Part shown: in pieces, positions 18,411 to 26,475 of the stretch
How positions within the stretch are numbered: the first letter of the stretch is position 1
Layout: each line of letters opens with the position of its first letter
From: Acidobacteriota bacterium
GTDB lineage: Bacteria; Acidobacteriota; Terriglobia; Bryobacterales; Bryobacteraceae
Reading direction: 5' to 3'
DNA: 64,000 nucleotides
NCBI GenBank assembly: GCA_026394055.1
Contig: JAPKYZ010000020.1
Location: 1 to 64,000 of the forward strand
Made by a program: the position numbers and the translations under genes
Notes under the pieces: generated by a model
Seen by the model: only the letters and a program-made list of their open reading frames with translations
Database searches by the model: none
Told to the model about the DNA's origin: nothing

Positions 18411-19427
18411 ATGCGAGTAGGAATCATCGGCACCGGTGCGATTTCGCACAAGCACGCGCAAGCGTACAAGAACATTGGCTTCGAGGTTGTCGCGGTCAAC
18501 GACAACGCGATGGAGCGGGCGGAGGAGTTCACCGCGCTCTATGGCGGTGAAGCGTGCATCAGCTACCAGGAGGTCTGCCGCCACCCCAAGGTGGACTTCA
18601 TCGATGTCTGCACCTTCCCAGACTTCCGGCTGCAACCGCTGAAGGTGGCCGCGGCCGCCGGTAAGCACGTGCAGGTGCAGAAGCCGATCGCCACCGATGT
18701 GCGGACCGCGCGCGGCATGGTGGAATTCTGCGCCCAGAGCAACGTGCTGCTGAACATCGTTAGCCAGCACCGTTTTGATGACTCCATCCAGTTCTTGAAG
18801 CGCGCGATTGCCGCCGGGCGCTTGGGTAAGATCATCCAAGCCGATGCCTACGTCAAGTGGTGGCGCAGCGCCGAATACTATTCGCGGCCCATCAAGGGCA
18901 GCTGGCACACCGAAGGTGGTGGCGCCTTGATCAACCAGGGCATCCACCAGATCGACATGCTGCTGCACTTGTGCGGCGCGGTTTCGGAAGTGTTCGGCTA
19001 CTGGCAATTGGGCGCGATCCACAAGATTGAATCAGAGGACGTGATCACTGCCGTGATGAAGTACGCGAGCGGTGCCACGGGCGTCATCCAGGCTTCCACC
19101 GCCATGTGGCCCGGCTACACGGAGCGCCTGGAGATCCATGGCACCAAGGGCTGCGCCGTGGTCTCCGGCGACAAGCTCACCACCTGGGACGTGCAGGACG
19201 ATGATGCCTCGGACCCGGCTCCGCTCGCGAAGGAAGTGGCCTCCGGCGCTTCCGACCCGATGGCGATTTCGCTGACGCCCTTTGAGCGCCAGTTCACCGA
19301 CTTTGGCGATGCCATCCGCAACCATCGCGCCCCGCTCAATTCCGGCGAAGAAGGATTGCGCGCGCTGGAACTGGTGGAGAGCATCTACAACTCCTGCCGC
19401 TCCGGCGACAAAGTGAAGTTGGGCTAG
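18411..19427 (+). CDS. Gfo/Idh/MocA family oxidoreductase
   Basis: The 338-residue product has a Rossmann fold N-terminus (GIIGTGAISHKHAQAYKNIG) for NAD(P) binding, VQKPIATDVRTARGMVEF at the usual E/V-KP position, and the C-terminal alpha/beta domain with TEGGGALINQGIHQIDMLLH, whose Asp and His residues are typical of sugar-acting members. Substrate is probably a sugar or inositol derivative, but cannot be read from sequence. It lies 2 bases ahead of the homoserine kinase gene in the same direction, so the two are probably cotranscribed although their pathways differ. Confidence 0.88.
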   Translation: MRVGIIGTGAISHKHAQAYKNIGFEVVAVNDNAMERAEEFTALYGGEACISYQEVCRHPKVDFIDVCTFPDFRLQPLKVAAAAGKHVQVQKPIATDVRTARGMVEFCAQSNVLLNIVSQHRFDDSIQFLKRAIAAGRLGKIIQADAYVKWWRSAEYYSRPIKGSWHTEGGGALINQGIHQIDMLLHLCGAVSEVFGYWQLGAIHKIESEDVITAVMKYASGATGVIQASTAMWPGYTERLEIHGTKGCAVVSGDKLTTWDVQDDDASDPAPLAKEVASGASDPMAISLTPFERQFTDFGDAIRNHRAPLNSGEEGLRALELVESIYNSCRSGDKVKLG

Positions 19428-19429
19428 CG

Positions 19430-20341
19430 ATGTCCGGTCATCACTGGTCGACGGTCCGGGTTCCGGCCTCGAGCGCGAACCTCGGTCCGGGCTTTGATGC
19501 GCTTGGTTTGGCGCTCGATATCCCGCTGACGGTCCGCTTCCGGGCCTCCGATGAGGTGATCATTCACGCCACCGGTCGCGATGCGGAATCGATCCCGCCC
19601 GGCGAGAACAACCTGATCTGGCAAACGGCCCTGCGCATTGCCAGCGAGGCCGGCCGCACACTGCCGGGCGTTGAGATGGAGATCCACAATGAGATCCCGC
19701 TCGGGCGCGGCTTAGGCTCGTCCGCCTCGGCCCTGGTGGCGGGTGTGGTGATCGCCAATCAGTTGCTCAACCTAGGCTGGTCCACTGAGCGGCTGCTCGA
19801 TGAAGCCGCGCGCATCGAAGGCCATCCGGACAACGTCGCCGCCTGCGTGCTGGGTTCGATCGTGGCCAGTGCCATCGATCAGCACGGCACCGCGCGCGCG
19901 GTCCGGTTGGAACTGCCCGATTGGTGTGGCGTCTCGGTGATCGTGCCCAGCTTCGTGCTGCCCACGGTGGAATCGCGGCAGGTGCTGCCGACCAGCTATT
20001 CCAAGGCTGACGCCATCTTCAACGTGCAGCGTTCGGCGCTGCTGATCGCCGCGCTGTGCACCGGCAACCGTGCGGCCTTCCCCACCGCGCTCGAAGACCG
20101 CTTCCACCAGCCGTATCGCGAGCGTCTGGTGCCTGGCCTCGCGGAGATCTTGAAGCTGCGCCTGCCGGGCCTGCTCGGGTGCGCGCTGTCCGGTGCCGGC
20201 CCCAGCGTGCTGGTGTTCTTTGAGCGTGGCTTTGAACAGGTCTGTGAGCGGGTCCGGGAGCAGTTCCTGCTGAAAGGCCACGAAGCCGAAGTTCTGCCCG
20301 CGCCCATCGCCCAGACCGGATACACTCTCAGCCAGGATTGA
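19430..20341 (+). CDS. thrB: Homoserine kinase
   Basis: A 303-residue GHMP kinase: RVPASSANLGPGFDALGLAL at the N-terminus, the ATP-binding loop PLGRGLGSSASALVAGVVIA (about residue 85-100), HPDNVAACVLGSIV, and the C-terminal motif CALSGAGPSVLVFF. These are the features of ThrB, which phosphorylates homoserine with ATP in threonine synthesis. Other threonine genes are not in the window. The gene is almost contiguous with the oxidoreductase upstream and with the U32-like gene two bases downstream, suggesting one transcript. Confidence 0.9.
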   Translation: MSGHHWSTVRVPASSANLGPGFDALGLALDIPLTVRFRASDEVIIHATGRDAESIPPGENNLIWQTALRIASEAGRTLPGVEMEIHNEIPLGRGLGSSASALVAGVVIANQLLNLGWSTERLLDEAARIEGHPDNVAACVLGSIVASAIDQHGTARAVRLELPDWCGVSVIVPSFVLPTVESRQVLPTSYSKADAIFNVQRSALLIAALCTGNRAAFPTALEDRFHQPYRERLVPGLAEILKLRLPGLLGCALSGAGPSVLVFFERGFEQVCERVREQFLLKGHEAEVLPAPIAQTGYTLSQD

Positions 20342-20343
20342 TC

Positions 20344-21195
20344 ATGCCTTTCGAATCCGCCCTCCGTTTCCCTGATGGCGCCCACTGCCGCATCGAGATC
20401 CCCTCCACCGAATCACCGCGCGCGCTGCGTCTGGTGCTGGATGAGGCCAAAGCCCGCCGCGTCCCCGTGCACCGGACCAGCCAGGGCTCGGGCATCATGC
20501 TCACCACTGATGACGAGATCCGGGAGATGGTGGCGATTGCACACGAAGCTCAAATTGAGATGAACCTGTTCGTTGGTCCTCGCGCCACCTTCGACACGGG
20601 CGCCCAGGCGTTTGCTCCCGCAGGCAAAACGCTGGGCTTGAGCCTGCGCGGTGCGGAGCAGATGCGCTTCGCGCTGCTCGACATTCAGCGCGCAGTCGAA
20701 CTAGGCTGCCGCAGCATTCTGGTCAGCGATATTGGTCTGCTCAAGGTGATGGGCGACATGCGCCGCCAGGGCGAGCTGCCCGCCGAGTTGATCATCAAGA
20801 CTTCGGTGATGATGGCCCCCTGCAACCCCTATTCCGCACGCCTGTTGCAAGACCTGGGCGCCGACACCATCAACATCCCCTCGGACCTGTCGATCGATCA
20901 GATCGCCGAGATCCGGCAAGCGATCACCGTACCCATTGACTTCTACGTCGAAGCCCCCGACAACATCGGCGGCTTCATCCGCTACTTCGAACTGCCCGAC
21001 ATCATCCGCGTCTCCGCGCCAGTCTACATCAAACTGGGCTTGCGCAATTCGCCCGACATCTACCCTTGTGGCACGCACATTGAATCGACTGCCATGGCCT
21101 TATCGAAAGAACGCGTCCGCCGCGCGCAGATCGCCTGCGAGATGATCGCGCGGCATGCGCCGTGGGCGGTGTTCTCGAAGTCGACGACGGCTTAG
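20344..21195 (+). CDS. U32-peptidase-like TIM-barrel protein
   Basis: The 283-residue product resembles the N-terminal barrel of U32-family proteins: SLRGAEQMRFALLDIQRAVE, LIIKTSVMMAPCNPYSARLL, DTINIPSDLSIDQIAEIRQA and SPDIYPCGTH with a conserved-looking Cys. U32 members include UbiU/UbiV and RlhA-like enzymes with Fe-S clusters, and older 'collagenase' annotations; a specific role is not assignable. No signal peptide is seen. The start is ATG at 20344, just after thrB. The family call is moderate because it rests on barrel-like strand patterning and a few motifs. Confidence 0.5.
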   Translation: MPFESALRFPDGAHCRIEIPSTESPRALRLVLDEAKARRVPVHRTSQGSGIMLTTDDEIREMVAIAHEAQIEMNLFVGPRATFDTGAQAFAPAGKTLGLSLRGAEQMRFALLDIQRAVELGCRSILVSDIGLLKVMGDMRRQGELPAELIIKTSVMMAPCNPYSARLLQDLGADTINIPSDLSIDQIAEIRQAITVPIDFYVEAPDNIGGFIRYFELPDIIRVSAPVYIKLGLRNSPDIYPCGTHIESTAMALSKERVRRAQIACEMIARHAPWAVFSKSTTA

Positions 21196-21206
21196 AGCGG
21201 AACCCG

Positions 21207-21905
21207 ATGCAACTGTTCATCGCTTACGGTTACAACGACCGCGACCGTTGGGTGGAAGAGATGGTTTTCCCTATCGCCGAAGCGATCGGTTGGACCGTGG
21301 TTCACGGCCGGGTGGTCTTCGGTGGGCCGTTAAGCGCGGAGGTTCAGCGGTTGATTGAGAGTTCGGATGCTTTGATCGGTTTCACCACTCGGAGGGACGG
21401 TGATGATCAACAGGGATATGGAACTCATCCTTGGGTGGCGCAGGAGATCTCGGCGGCCCATTTCCATCAACCGCGAATCCCTTACGTGGAGGTGAGAGAG
21501 CAGGGAGTGAGGGCACTGGGTGGGGCACTGGATTCAGCCGACTTTCAATGGATCTCTTACCGCGAGGAGAATCGAGATCGTTGCCTCGTCGAGATCGCGA
21601 TTGCGCTGAAGCGGCTTGCTGAATTGACCCGGACCGTATGTGTGGGCGTCCATCCCGAAGAAGTTGCCACAGCGATCAACCGGGTCATCAATGAGCGGTC
21701 TTTCCGCTGCGAAGTTGAGACAATGAACGGGCTTCGAAAGGCAGGACCGTTTCCGGCTGAGATTCGTCCCGTTCAAGGGGCGCTGCACATCTACGTTCGT
21801 GGCATCCGGCTGGAAGACCTGATCCGAATCTCCATCCACTCCGGCGGGACGAGTTGGGTCTCGGACTTTGAAGCGCAGGATATACTGAAGGTGGTATTGA
21901 GATAG
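21207..21905 (+). CDS. TIR-like domain protein with C-terminal accessory domain
   Basis: The first 135 of 232 residues look TIR-like: MQLFIAYGYNDRDRWVEE (strand A and helix A), SAEVQRLIESSDALIGFTTR (an 'avoid-detection' strand typical of TIR and nucleoside-deoxyribosyltransferase folds), and THPWVAQEISAAHF, where Glu could be the catalytic residue of an NADase. The remaining 95 residues form an unknown alpha/beta domain with GPFPAEIRPVQGALHIYVRG. The gene is two bases from the pYEATS-like gene and in the same direction. Base composition is lower in GC than its neighbours. Such TIR plus small-domain pairs occur in prokaryotic conflict systems; an antiviral role here is inference. Whether the TIR is an active NADase or a signalling-nucleotide enzyme cannot be told. 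Confidence 0.6.
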   Translation: MQLFIAYGYNDRDRWVEEMVFPIAEAIGWTVVHGRVVFGGPLSAEVQRLIESSDALIGFTTRRDGDDQQGYGTHPWVAQEISAAHFHQPRIPYVEVREQGVRALGGALDSADFQWISYREENRDRCLVEIAIALKRLAELTRTVCVGVHPEEVATAINRVINERSFRCEVETMNGLRKAGPFPAEIRPVQGALHIYVRGIRLEDLIRISIHSGGTSWVSDFEAQDILKVVLR

Positions 21906-21907
21906 CC

Positions 21908-22210
21908 ATGGCACTCAAGCTTCAGCAGGAAGAGCACTATCAGGGGAACGACTACTGGTCATGGGAAGTGTGGCTTGATGGTTCACCCGATGATTTGAAC
22001 CAAGTGGAGAAGGTACTCTACGTACTTCATCGGAGTTTTCCGAATCCGGTGCGTGAGACGAATGACCGGGCATCGGGCTTTCGCCTGAAATCCGCCGGAT
22101 GGGGGACCTTTCCATTGCTGGTGAATGTGACATTGAAGAATGGCCGGGAAATCCACCTCACCCATGATCTTCAGCTCCACTACCCCAACGGCGAACTCAC
22201 GACGGCTTAA
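21908..22210 (+). CDS. pYEATS-like domain protein
   Basis: A 100-residue protein consisting of one beta domain: EKVLYVLHRSFPNPVRETND, then FRLKSAGWGTFPLLVNVTLK and IHLTHDLQLHYPNGE. The order LH-x-F-NPV, a basic patch, GWG-x-F and a final HDLxLxxP strand matches the prokaryotic YEATS (pYEATS) domain, related to the eukaryotic histone-acyl reader. pYEATS domains are known as accessory modules in predicted conflict systems next to TIR or protease effectors, and are thought to recognise a modified peptide or ligand. It directly follows the TIR-like gene and its end overlaps queE by four bases on the opposite strand. GC in one line (21961-22020) is 28/60, far below the surroundings. Confidence 0.65.
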   Translation: MALKLQQEEHYQGNDYWSWEVWLDGSPDDLNQVEKVLYVLHRSFPNPVRETNDRASGFRLKSAGWGTFPLLVNVTLKNGREIHLTHDLQLHYPNGELTTA

Positions 22211-22890
22211 GTCCCCCGAACGTCGCCCCAAATCGCCACATGCAGCCGCGGCGTAAAGCGGTAGCCGGTCTGTTTGCAGACTTCGGCCAACCATTGTGAC
22301 CGCTCCCGCAGCAGCGTCTCGTCGCGGCCTTCGGGCATCAGCAGCACGCGAGCCCGGTCGGCCCGGAGCTCTTCTACCAAGCGGTGAATCTCGGTGAGAT
22401 CCTCCGGGCCCGTCACCACGAACTTCAGTTGGTGCGGGTATTCGCTCATCAGGCGGCGCAGCACGCGCGGCGCATAGCGGACGCGATCATGTTGGGCGGC
22501 CCAGCGGCCACCGTCACGCTGGAGCGGCGTCGAATTGGCCAGCTTCGGCGAAATGCTCATCAGGTCGCACGCTACGGGAGCGGCCACTGTACCCGCGGTC
22601 TCGATGGTGATGTGGTGGCCGCTGTTAGCCAGTGCGATGGTCAAGTCCGCGATGCCGGGCGCGATCATCGGCTCGCCGCCGGTCACCACGACATGGGAGC
22701 AGTTGAAGGCCCGCACGGCGCTGGCAATTTCCGCAACGCTCTTTTCAGTGCCTTCGGGCTGCCAGGACGTATAGGGCGTATCGCACCAGACGCAGCGCAG
22801 ATTGCAGCCGGAGGTGCGGACAAATACGCTCGGGACACCCAGCAGCGTGCCTTCGCCCTGCAGTGAATAGAAGATCTCGGAGATCTTCAT
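22207..22890 (-). CDS. queE: 7-carboxy-7-deazaguanine synthase QueE
   Basis: The 227-residue radical SAM protein begins [20 protein letters not shown], carries the cluster motif CNLRCVWC (CxxxCxxC, about residue 30-37 in the form typical of QueE) and [12 protein letters not shown] plus ISPKLANST, the QueE-specific segments. It rearranges 6-carboxytetrahydropterin to 7-carboxy-7-deazaguanine on the way to preQ0, in queuosine biosynthesis. It is the last gene of a three-gene minus-strand operon; its start overlaps the queC stop by four bases. Its 3' end overlaps the pYEATS-like gene by four bases. Confidence 0.92.
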   Translation of the reverse strand: MKISEIFYSLQGEGTLLGVPSVFVRTSGCNLRCVWCDTPYTSWQPEGTEKSVAEIASAVRAFNCSHVVVTGGEPMIAPGIADLTIALANSGHHITIETAGTVAAPVACDLMSISPKLANSTPLQRDGGRWAAQHDRVRYAPRVLRRLMSEYPHQLKFVVTGPEDLTEIHRLVEELRADRARVLLMPEGRDETLLRERSQWLAEVCKQTGYRFTPRLHVAIWGDVRGT

Positions 22891-23582
22891 GCCGCGCCCT
22901 TCGCATAGTGCAGGGGATCAGCGAGGCCGGCCTCTTCAAAGCCCTTCAAACGCAGCAGACACGAATCACAATGCCCGCAAGGCTGGCCATTGTCCGAAGG
23001 GTCGTAGCAGGAATGCGTCAGTCCGTAGTCAACCCCCAACTCCGCGCCCAACACAATGATCTGCGCCTTCGTCAGCGTGATCAGCGGCGTGTGGATGCGC
23101 AGGCGCTGCACGCCCTCGACACCGACCTTGGTGGCCAGGTTGGCCATCTGCTCAAAGGCTTGGATGAACTCCGGGCGGCAGTCCGGGTAGCCGGAATAGT
23201 CCACTGCATTCACGCCGAGGTAGATGTCGGAGGCACCCAGCACTTCCGCCCACGCCAAGGCGAACGAGAGAAAAACCGTGTTGCGCGCCGGGACGTAGGT
23301 GATGGGAATGCCGGCGCCCAGATCCTCCACGTGGTCGTGCTTGGGGACCTCAATTTCGGCTGTCAAAGCGGAGCCGCCAAACGCCCGCAGATCAATCCGC
23401 ATCGTCTGATGACCAGCAGCGCCCAGTTGCCGCGCAACGCGCACGGCGGCCTCCAGTTCCACCCGGTGCCGCTGGCCGTAGTCAAACGACAAGGCATAGC
23501 TCTCAAACCCATCGCGCCGCGCACAGGCGAGCGTGGTGGCCGAATCGAGGCCGCCTGAAAGTAAGCAGACCGCGCGTTTCAT
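22887..23582 (-). CDS. queC: 7-cyano-7-deazaguanine synthase QueC
   Basis: The 231-residue product has the PP-loop [20 protein letters not shown] (SGGxDS), [17 protein letters not shown], and the zinc-binding end [20 protein letters not shown]. QueC converts 7-carboxy-7-deazaguanine plus ammonia and ATP to preQ0. The ATG at 23582 overlaps the stop of the upstream MFS gene by four bases, as queE overlaps queC, so all three genes are translationally coupled. QueD and QueF are not nearby. Confidence 0.94.
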   Translation of the reverse strand: MKRAVCLLSGGLDSATTLACARRDGFESYALSFDYGQRHRVELEAAVRVARQLGAAGHQTMRIDLRAFGGSALTAEIEVPKHDHVEDLGAGIPITYVPARNTVFLSFALAWAEVLGASDIYLGVNAVDYSGYPDCRPEFIQAFEQMANLATKVGVEGVQRLRIHTPLITLTKAQIIVLGAELGVDYGLTHSCYDPSDNGQPCGHCDSCLLRLKGFEEAGLADPLHYAKGAA

Positions 23583-24796
23583 TTCTGGGGTAACTTCAGT
23601 GCCAGCAGATAGCCGGCGACAGGGAATACCAGCAGCGCCAGTAACGCCTTGTGCAGGGTGAAATGATCGGCCGCCCAACCCACCAGCGGGATAAAGATCA
23701 TGCCCGCCGTGCCCCAGGCAAAGCCCATCATCAAGGCCGAAACCGTGGCCGCCTGCGTGGGTGCGAGTTCCTGCCCCATGGTGAGGTTGACGGGAATCGT
23801 GAACAACAAAATCAGGCCCCCCAGCGACAGGCCCACCAGCGACCACAAGCCGGTGGTCAAGAAGAACAAGGCCAGGAACGGCACGGAGGCGATCATCGAG
23901 ATCAGGATCACGGTACGCCCGCCAAAGCGGTCCGCCAAGTTGCCTCCCAGAAAGCCGCCGATGGCGCCCGAGGCCAGGTAGAGCGACAGCGCGAGGCTAG
24001 CCGCCTCCAGCGTCCAACTGCGCTCGCGGCTCAGGTAGAGCGGTAGAAACTGCGTAAAGCTGATCTGCACAATCGACCGGATGAAGACCAGCAGATACAG
24101 CACCATCAGCGGGCGCCAGACGGCCTTCAGTTCAGACCAATCAAACGACGTTCTCCCCGTCCGGCTTTCCGGTGCCGGTGACAGCTGGAATAGCAGCAGC
24201 GTCGTGATCAGCACGCCCGGAATCATGCCCAGCCAAGTCATCTCGACACCCAGCCGTCCGGCGAGCGCTGAAAAGAACGTCGGCCCAAAGGCCAAGCCCA
24301 ACGTACCGCTCGAGATGAACACCGCCATCCAGCGGCCCTTGTTTTCGGTGACGCCTTCGGTGGCCCGCGTTGCGCCCTGCGGATGGAAGCTGGAGATCCC
24401 AGCGCCACCCAGCAGCACCATGGCGATGGCTGCCGAATAGCTGGGCGCGGCGCCCAATAGCGAGATAAAGATCCCGGCCATTGCGGGCGCTAGTGCGACA
24501 AACATGCGGCTGCGGAAGCGGTCTGAAAGATATCCGTAAAGCGGCTGCGTGGTGGACGACGAAAACACCAGCAAACCACCGAGCACTCCCGCCTGTGCCA
24601 GCGAAATGCCCATCCGGTCAACAATCATCGGCTGAAAGGCGGCCAGCGCACTGGAGTAAAGATCGATGAAAAAGTGCGCCACACACAACAAAATCAAGGT
24701 GGCGTTTGACCGGCGGGCTACTACGGTAGAGTCGGTACGCACTCCGCCGGGCGAGATAACTCCGGCCTCAGGTAATGCGGGGACTTTCGATGTCAT
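23579..24796 (-). CDS. MFS transporter, Fsr-like, first gene of the queC-queE operon
   Basis: The 405-residue protein has 12 hydrophobic segments and the MFS loop [19 protein letters not shown] (D-R signature between helices 2 and 3). [20 protein letters not shown] at the N-terminus and [20 protein letters not shown] further on match the fosmidomycin-resistance (Fsr) subfamily. Sugar-phosphate-like or drug export is the usual annotation. Here its stop overlaps the queC ATG (four bases), so a link with 7-deazapurine uptake or export is possible, as inference. Start ATG at 24796; a CurA-like gene diverges from it 21 bases away. Confidence 0.8.
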   Translation of the reverse strand: MTSKVPALPEAGVISPGGVRTDSTVVARRSNATLILLCVAHFFIDLYSSALAAFQPMIVDRMGISLAQAGVLGGLLVFSSSTTQPLYGYLSDRFRSRMFVALAPAMAGIFISLLGAAPSYSAAIAMVLLGGAGISSFHPQGATRATEGVTENKGRWMAVFISSGTLGLAFGPTFFSALAGRLGVEMTWLGMIPGVLITTLLLFQLSPAPESRTGRTSFDWSELKAVWRPLMVLYLLVFIRSIVQISFTQFLPLYLSRERSWTLEAASLALSLYLASGAIGGFLGGNLADRFGGRTVILISMIASVPFLALFFLTTGLWSLVGLSLGGLILLFTIPVNLTMGQELAPTQAATVSALMMGFAWGTAGMIFIPLVGWAADHFTLHKALLALLVFPVAGYLLALKLPQK

Positions 24797-24817
24797 GCTA
24801 GGGGGTACTTCCAGTAT

Positions 24818-25822
24818 ATGGTCAACAAACGTGTTCTGCTCGCATCCCGTCCCGTGGGCATGCCCACGCCAGAGAATTTCACCATCACCGCCGACGCGCT
24901 CGAAACGATGACGGCGGGCGATGTACTGGTGCAGGTGCTCTACCTGTCGCTGGACCCCTACATGCGCGGCCGCATGAGCGACGCCAAGTCCTACGCGGAG
25001 CCGTTCAAGGTGGGCGCCGTCTTGGGCGGGGGCACCATCGGCCGCGTGGTCCGGAGCAATTCGGAAAAGTTCCGCGAAGGCGACATCGTTGAAGGCCAAT
25101 GCGGCTGGCAGCAGTACGCGCTGGTCCCGGCGGCGACGCTCCGTAAGGTGGACCCTCGGCTCGCCCCCATCACGACTGCGCTGGGCATCCTTGGCATGCC
25201 GGGTATGACCGCGTATTTCGGCCTGCTCGACCTCTGCAAACCCAAGGCGGGTGAGACGGTGGTGGTCAGCGGCGCGGCCGGTGCGGTGGGCAGCTATGTG
25301 GGCCAGATCGCCAAGCTGAAGGGCTGCCGTGTTGTCGGCATTGCGGGCACTGATGAGAAGTGCCGCCTGCTGGTGGAAGAGTTCGGCTTTGATGCCGCCT
25401 ACAACTACAAGACCACCACGGACCATTCCGCCAAGCTGAAGGAGCTCTGCCCCAGCGGCATCGATTGCTATTTCGACAACGTCGGCGGCGTGATCTCGGA
25501 CGCCGTCTTCAGCCGCATGAACACCTTCGGCCGCGTCTCCATCTGCGGCCAGATCTCGCAGTACAACAACACGAAAGTGGAGATCGGCCCCCGCCTGCTG
25601 AGTACCATTCTGGTGAAGCAGCTCAAGGTGGAAGGCTTCATCGTCATCCGCTACTTTGAGCGCGCCCGGGAGTTCTATACCGACATGAGCCAATGGCTGC
25701 GTGAAGGCAAGCTGAAGTACCGGGACACCGTGGTCGACGGCATCGAGAACGCCCCGCAGGCCTTTATCGGCCTGCTGCAGGGCGAGAACACCGGTAAGAT
25801 GCTCGTGAAGGTGGCCGACTAG
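24818..25822 (+). CDS. NADP-dependent oxidoreductase of the MDR family, CurA-like
   Basis: The 334-residue zinc-free medium-chain reductase opens with MVNKRVLLASRPVGMPTPEN and has LSLDPYMRGRMSDAKSYAEP, the nucleotide loop VVVSGAAGAVGSYVGQIAKL, and FDNVGGVISDAVFSRMNTFG. These are the marks of the leukotriene B4 12-hydroxydehydrogenase / curcumin reductase (CurA) subfamily, which reduces alpha,beta-unsaturated ketones with NADPH. The physiological substrate is unknown. It diverges from the MFS-queC-queE operon and is followed by a disrupted DUF4160 gene 6 bases on. Confidence 0.88.
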   Translation: MVNKRVLLASRPVGMPTPENFTITADALETMTAGDVLVQVLYLSLDPYMRGRMSDAKSYAEPFKVGAVLGGGTIGRVVRSNSEKFREGDIVEGQCGWQQYALVPAATLRKVDPRLAPITTALGILGMPGMTAYFGLLDLCKPKAGETVVVSGAAGAVGSYVGQIAKLKGCRVVGIAGTDEKCRLLVEEFGFDAAYNYKTTTDHSAKLKELCPSGIDCYFDNVGGVISDAVFSRMNTFGRVSICGQISQYNNTKVEIGPRLLSTILVKQLKVEGFIVIRYFERAREFYTDMSQWLREGKLKYRDTVVDGIENAPQAFIGLLQGENTGKMLVKVAD

Positions 25823-25827
25823 CGGCG

Positions 25828-26060
25828 ATGCCAACTGTCTTCCGGGAGGGGCCCTACCGTTTCTTTTTCTGGAGCGCCGATTCGGTTGAGCCGCCTCACA
25901 TCCACGTGGGGAGGACCGGCATCAGGTGAAGTTCTGGCTGCTTCCGGTGGAGTTGGCCGGAGAGTCGCCCTTTGCCGATCATGAAACGCGCCGAATAGAA
26001 TGGTTGGTAAGGAGAGAACAGCAGCGCCTGTTGCAGGCTTGGTATGACACCTTCCGATAA
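25828..26060 (+). pseudogene. DUF4160 protein gene with a frameshift
   Basis: The ATG frame reads MPTVFREGPYRFFFWSADSV, then EPPHIHVGR and stops after 33 codons (TGA 25927-25929). The other half of the DUF4160 domain continues in the -1 frame, VKFWLLPVELAGESPF followed by RRIEWLVRREQQRLLQAWYD, ending with TAA at 26058. One missing base near AGGACC (about 25910) explains the break. DUF4160 is normally about 80 residues and paired with DUF2442, as a putative toxin-antitoxin-like module, and the downstream partner is intact. Sequencing error or a programmed shift cannot be excluded, but I see no slippery heptamer. Confidence 0.8.
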
Positions 26061-26475
26061 GCTCGCGATCGTCTCCGTGGAGGCTACGGGTAAGACCCTT
26101 ACGGTAGGTCTGTCCGATGGCCGCACCATATCCGCTCCCATGGTGTGGTACCCCCGGCTAGCGCAAGGAAGCCCGGACCAATTGCAGGATTGCTGGATCT
26201 ACGAAGGCGGCGTTGGCGTGCATTGGCCCAGCTTGGATGAGGACATCAGCCTGGACGGCCTGCTTGCTGGTGCCCCATCGCCTGAATACCGGCGTGCGGC
26301 GAGGGGTGTCTTCTTCCCCAATGCCGGCGATCCGGCCAGCCTGGTCGCTGCCCATGGGTTCTTTCAGCGCTTGTTGAACGAATACTCGGAACTGCTCCGG
26401 AAGCAGCCGGCAGAGGATCAGGCCCGTCTCCGAGAAGAAGTATTCCGCGCCCTCGGCAATCGCCCGGCGGCTTAG
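26044..26475 (+). CDS. DUF2442 family protein, partner of DUF4160
   Basis: The 143-residue protein has the DUF2442 domain in its first 80 residues: VEATGKTLTVGLSDGRTISA, then VWYPRLAQGSPDQLQDC and VGVHWPSLDEDISLDGLLAG. DUF2442 proteins usually sit next to DUF4160 genes; the pair is often listed as a possible toxin-antitoxin system, without a proved activity. The ATG overlaps the DUF4160 gene by 17 bases. The C-terminal 60 residues are helical and not part of the family core. The stop overlaps the fadB-like stop on the other strand by four bases. Confidence 0.75.
   Translation: MTPSDKLAIVSVEATGKTLTVGLSDGRTISAPMVWYPRLAQGSPDQLQDCWIYEGGVGVHWPSLDEDISLDGLLAGAPSPEYRRAARGVFFPNAGDPASLVAAHGFFQRLLNEYSELLRKQPAEDQARLREEVFRALGNRPAA

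Noticed and set aside
20344-22210. Treating the U32-like gene as part of the TIR-pYEATS module
   Set aside because: Base composition changes after 21195 and the U32-like gene is contiguous with thrB, so it belongs more likely to the preceding transcript.
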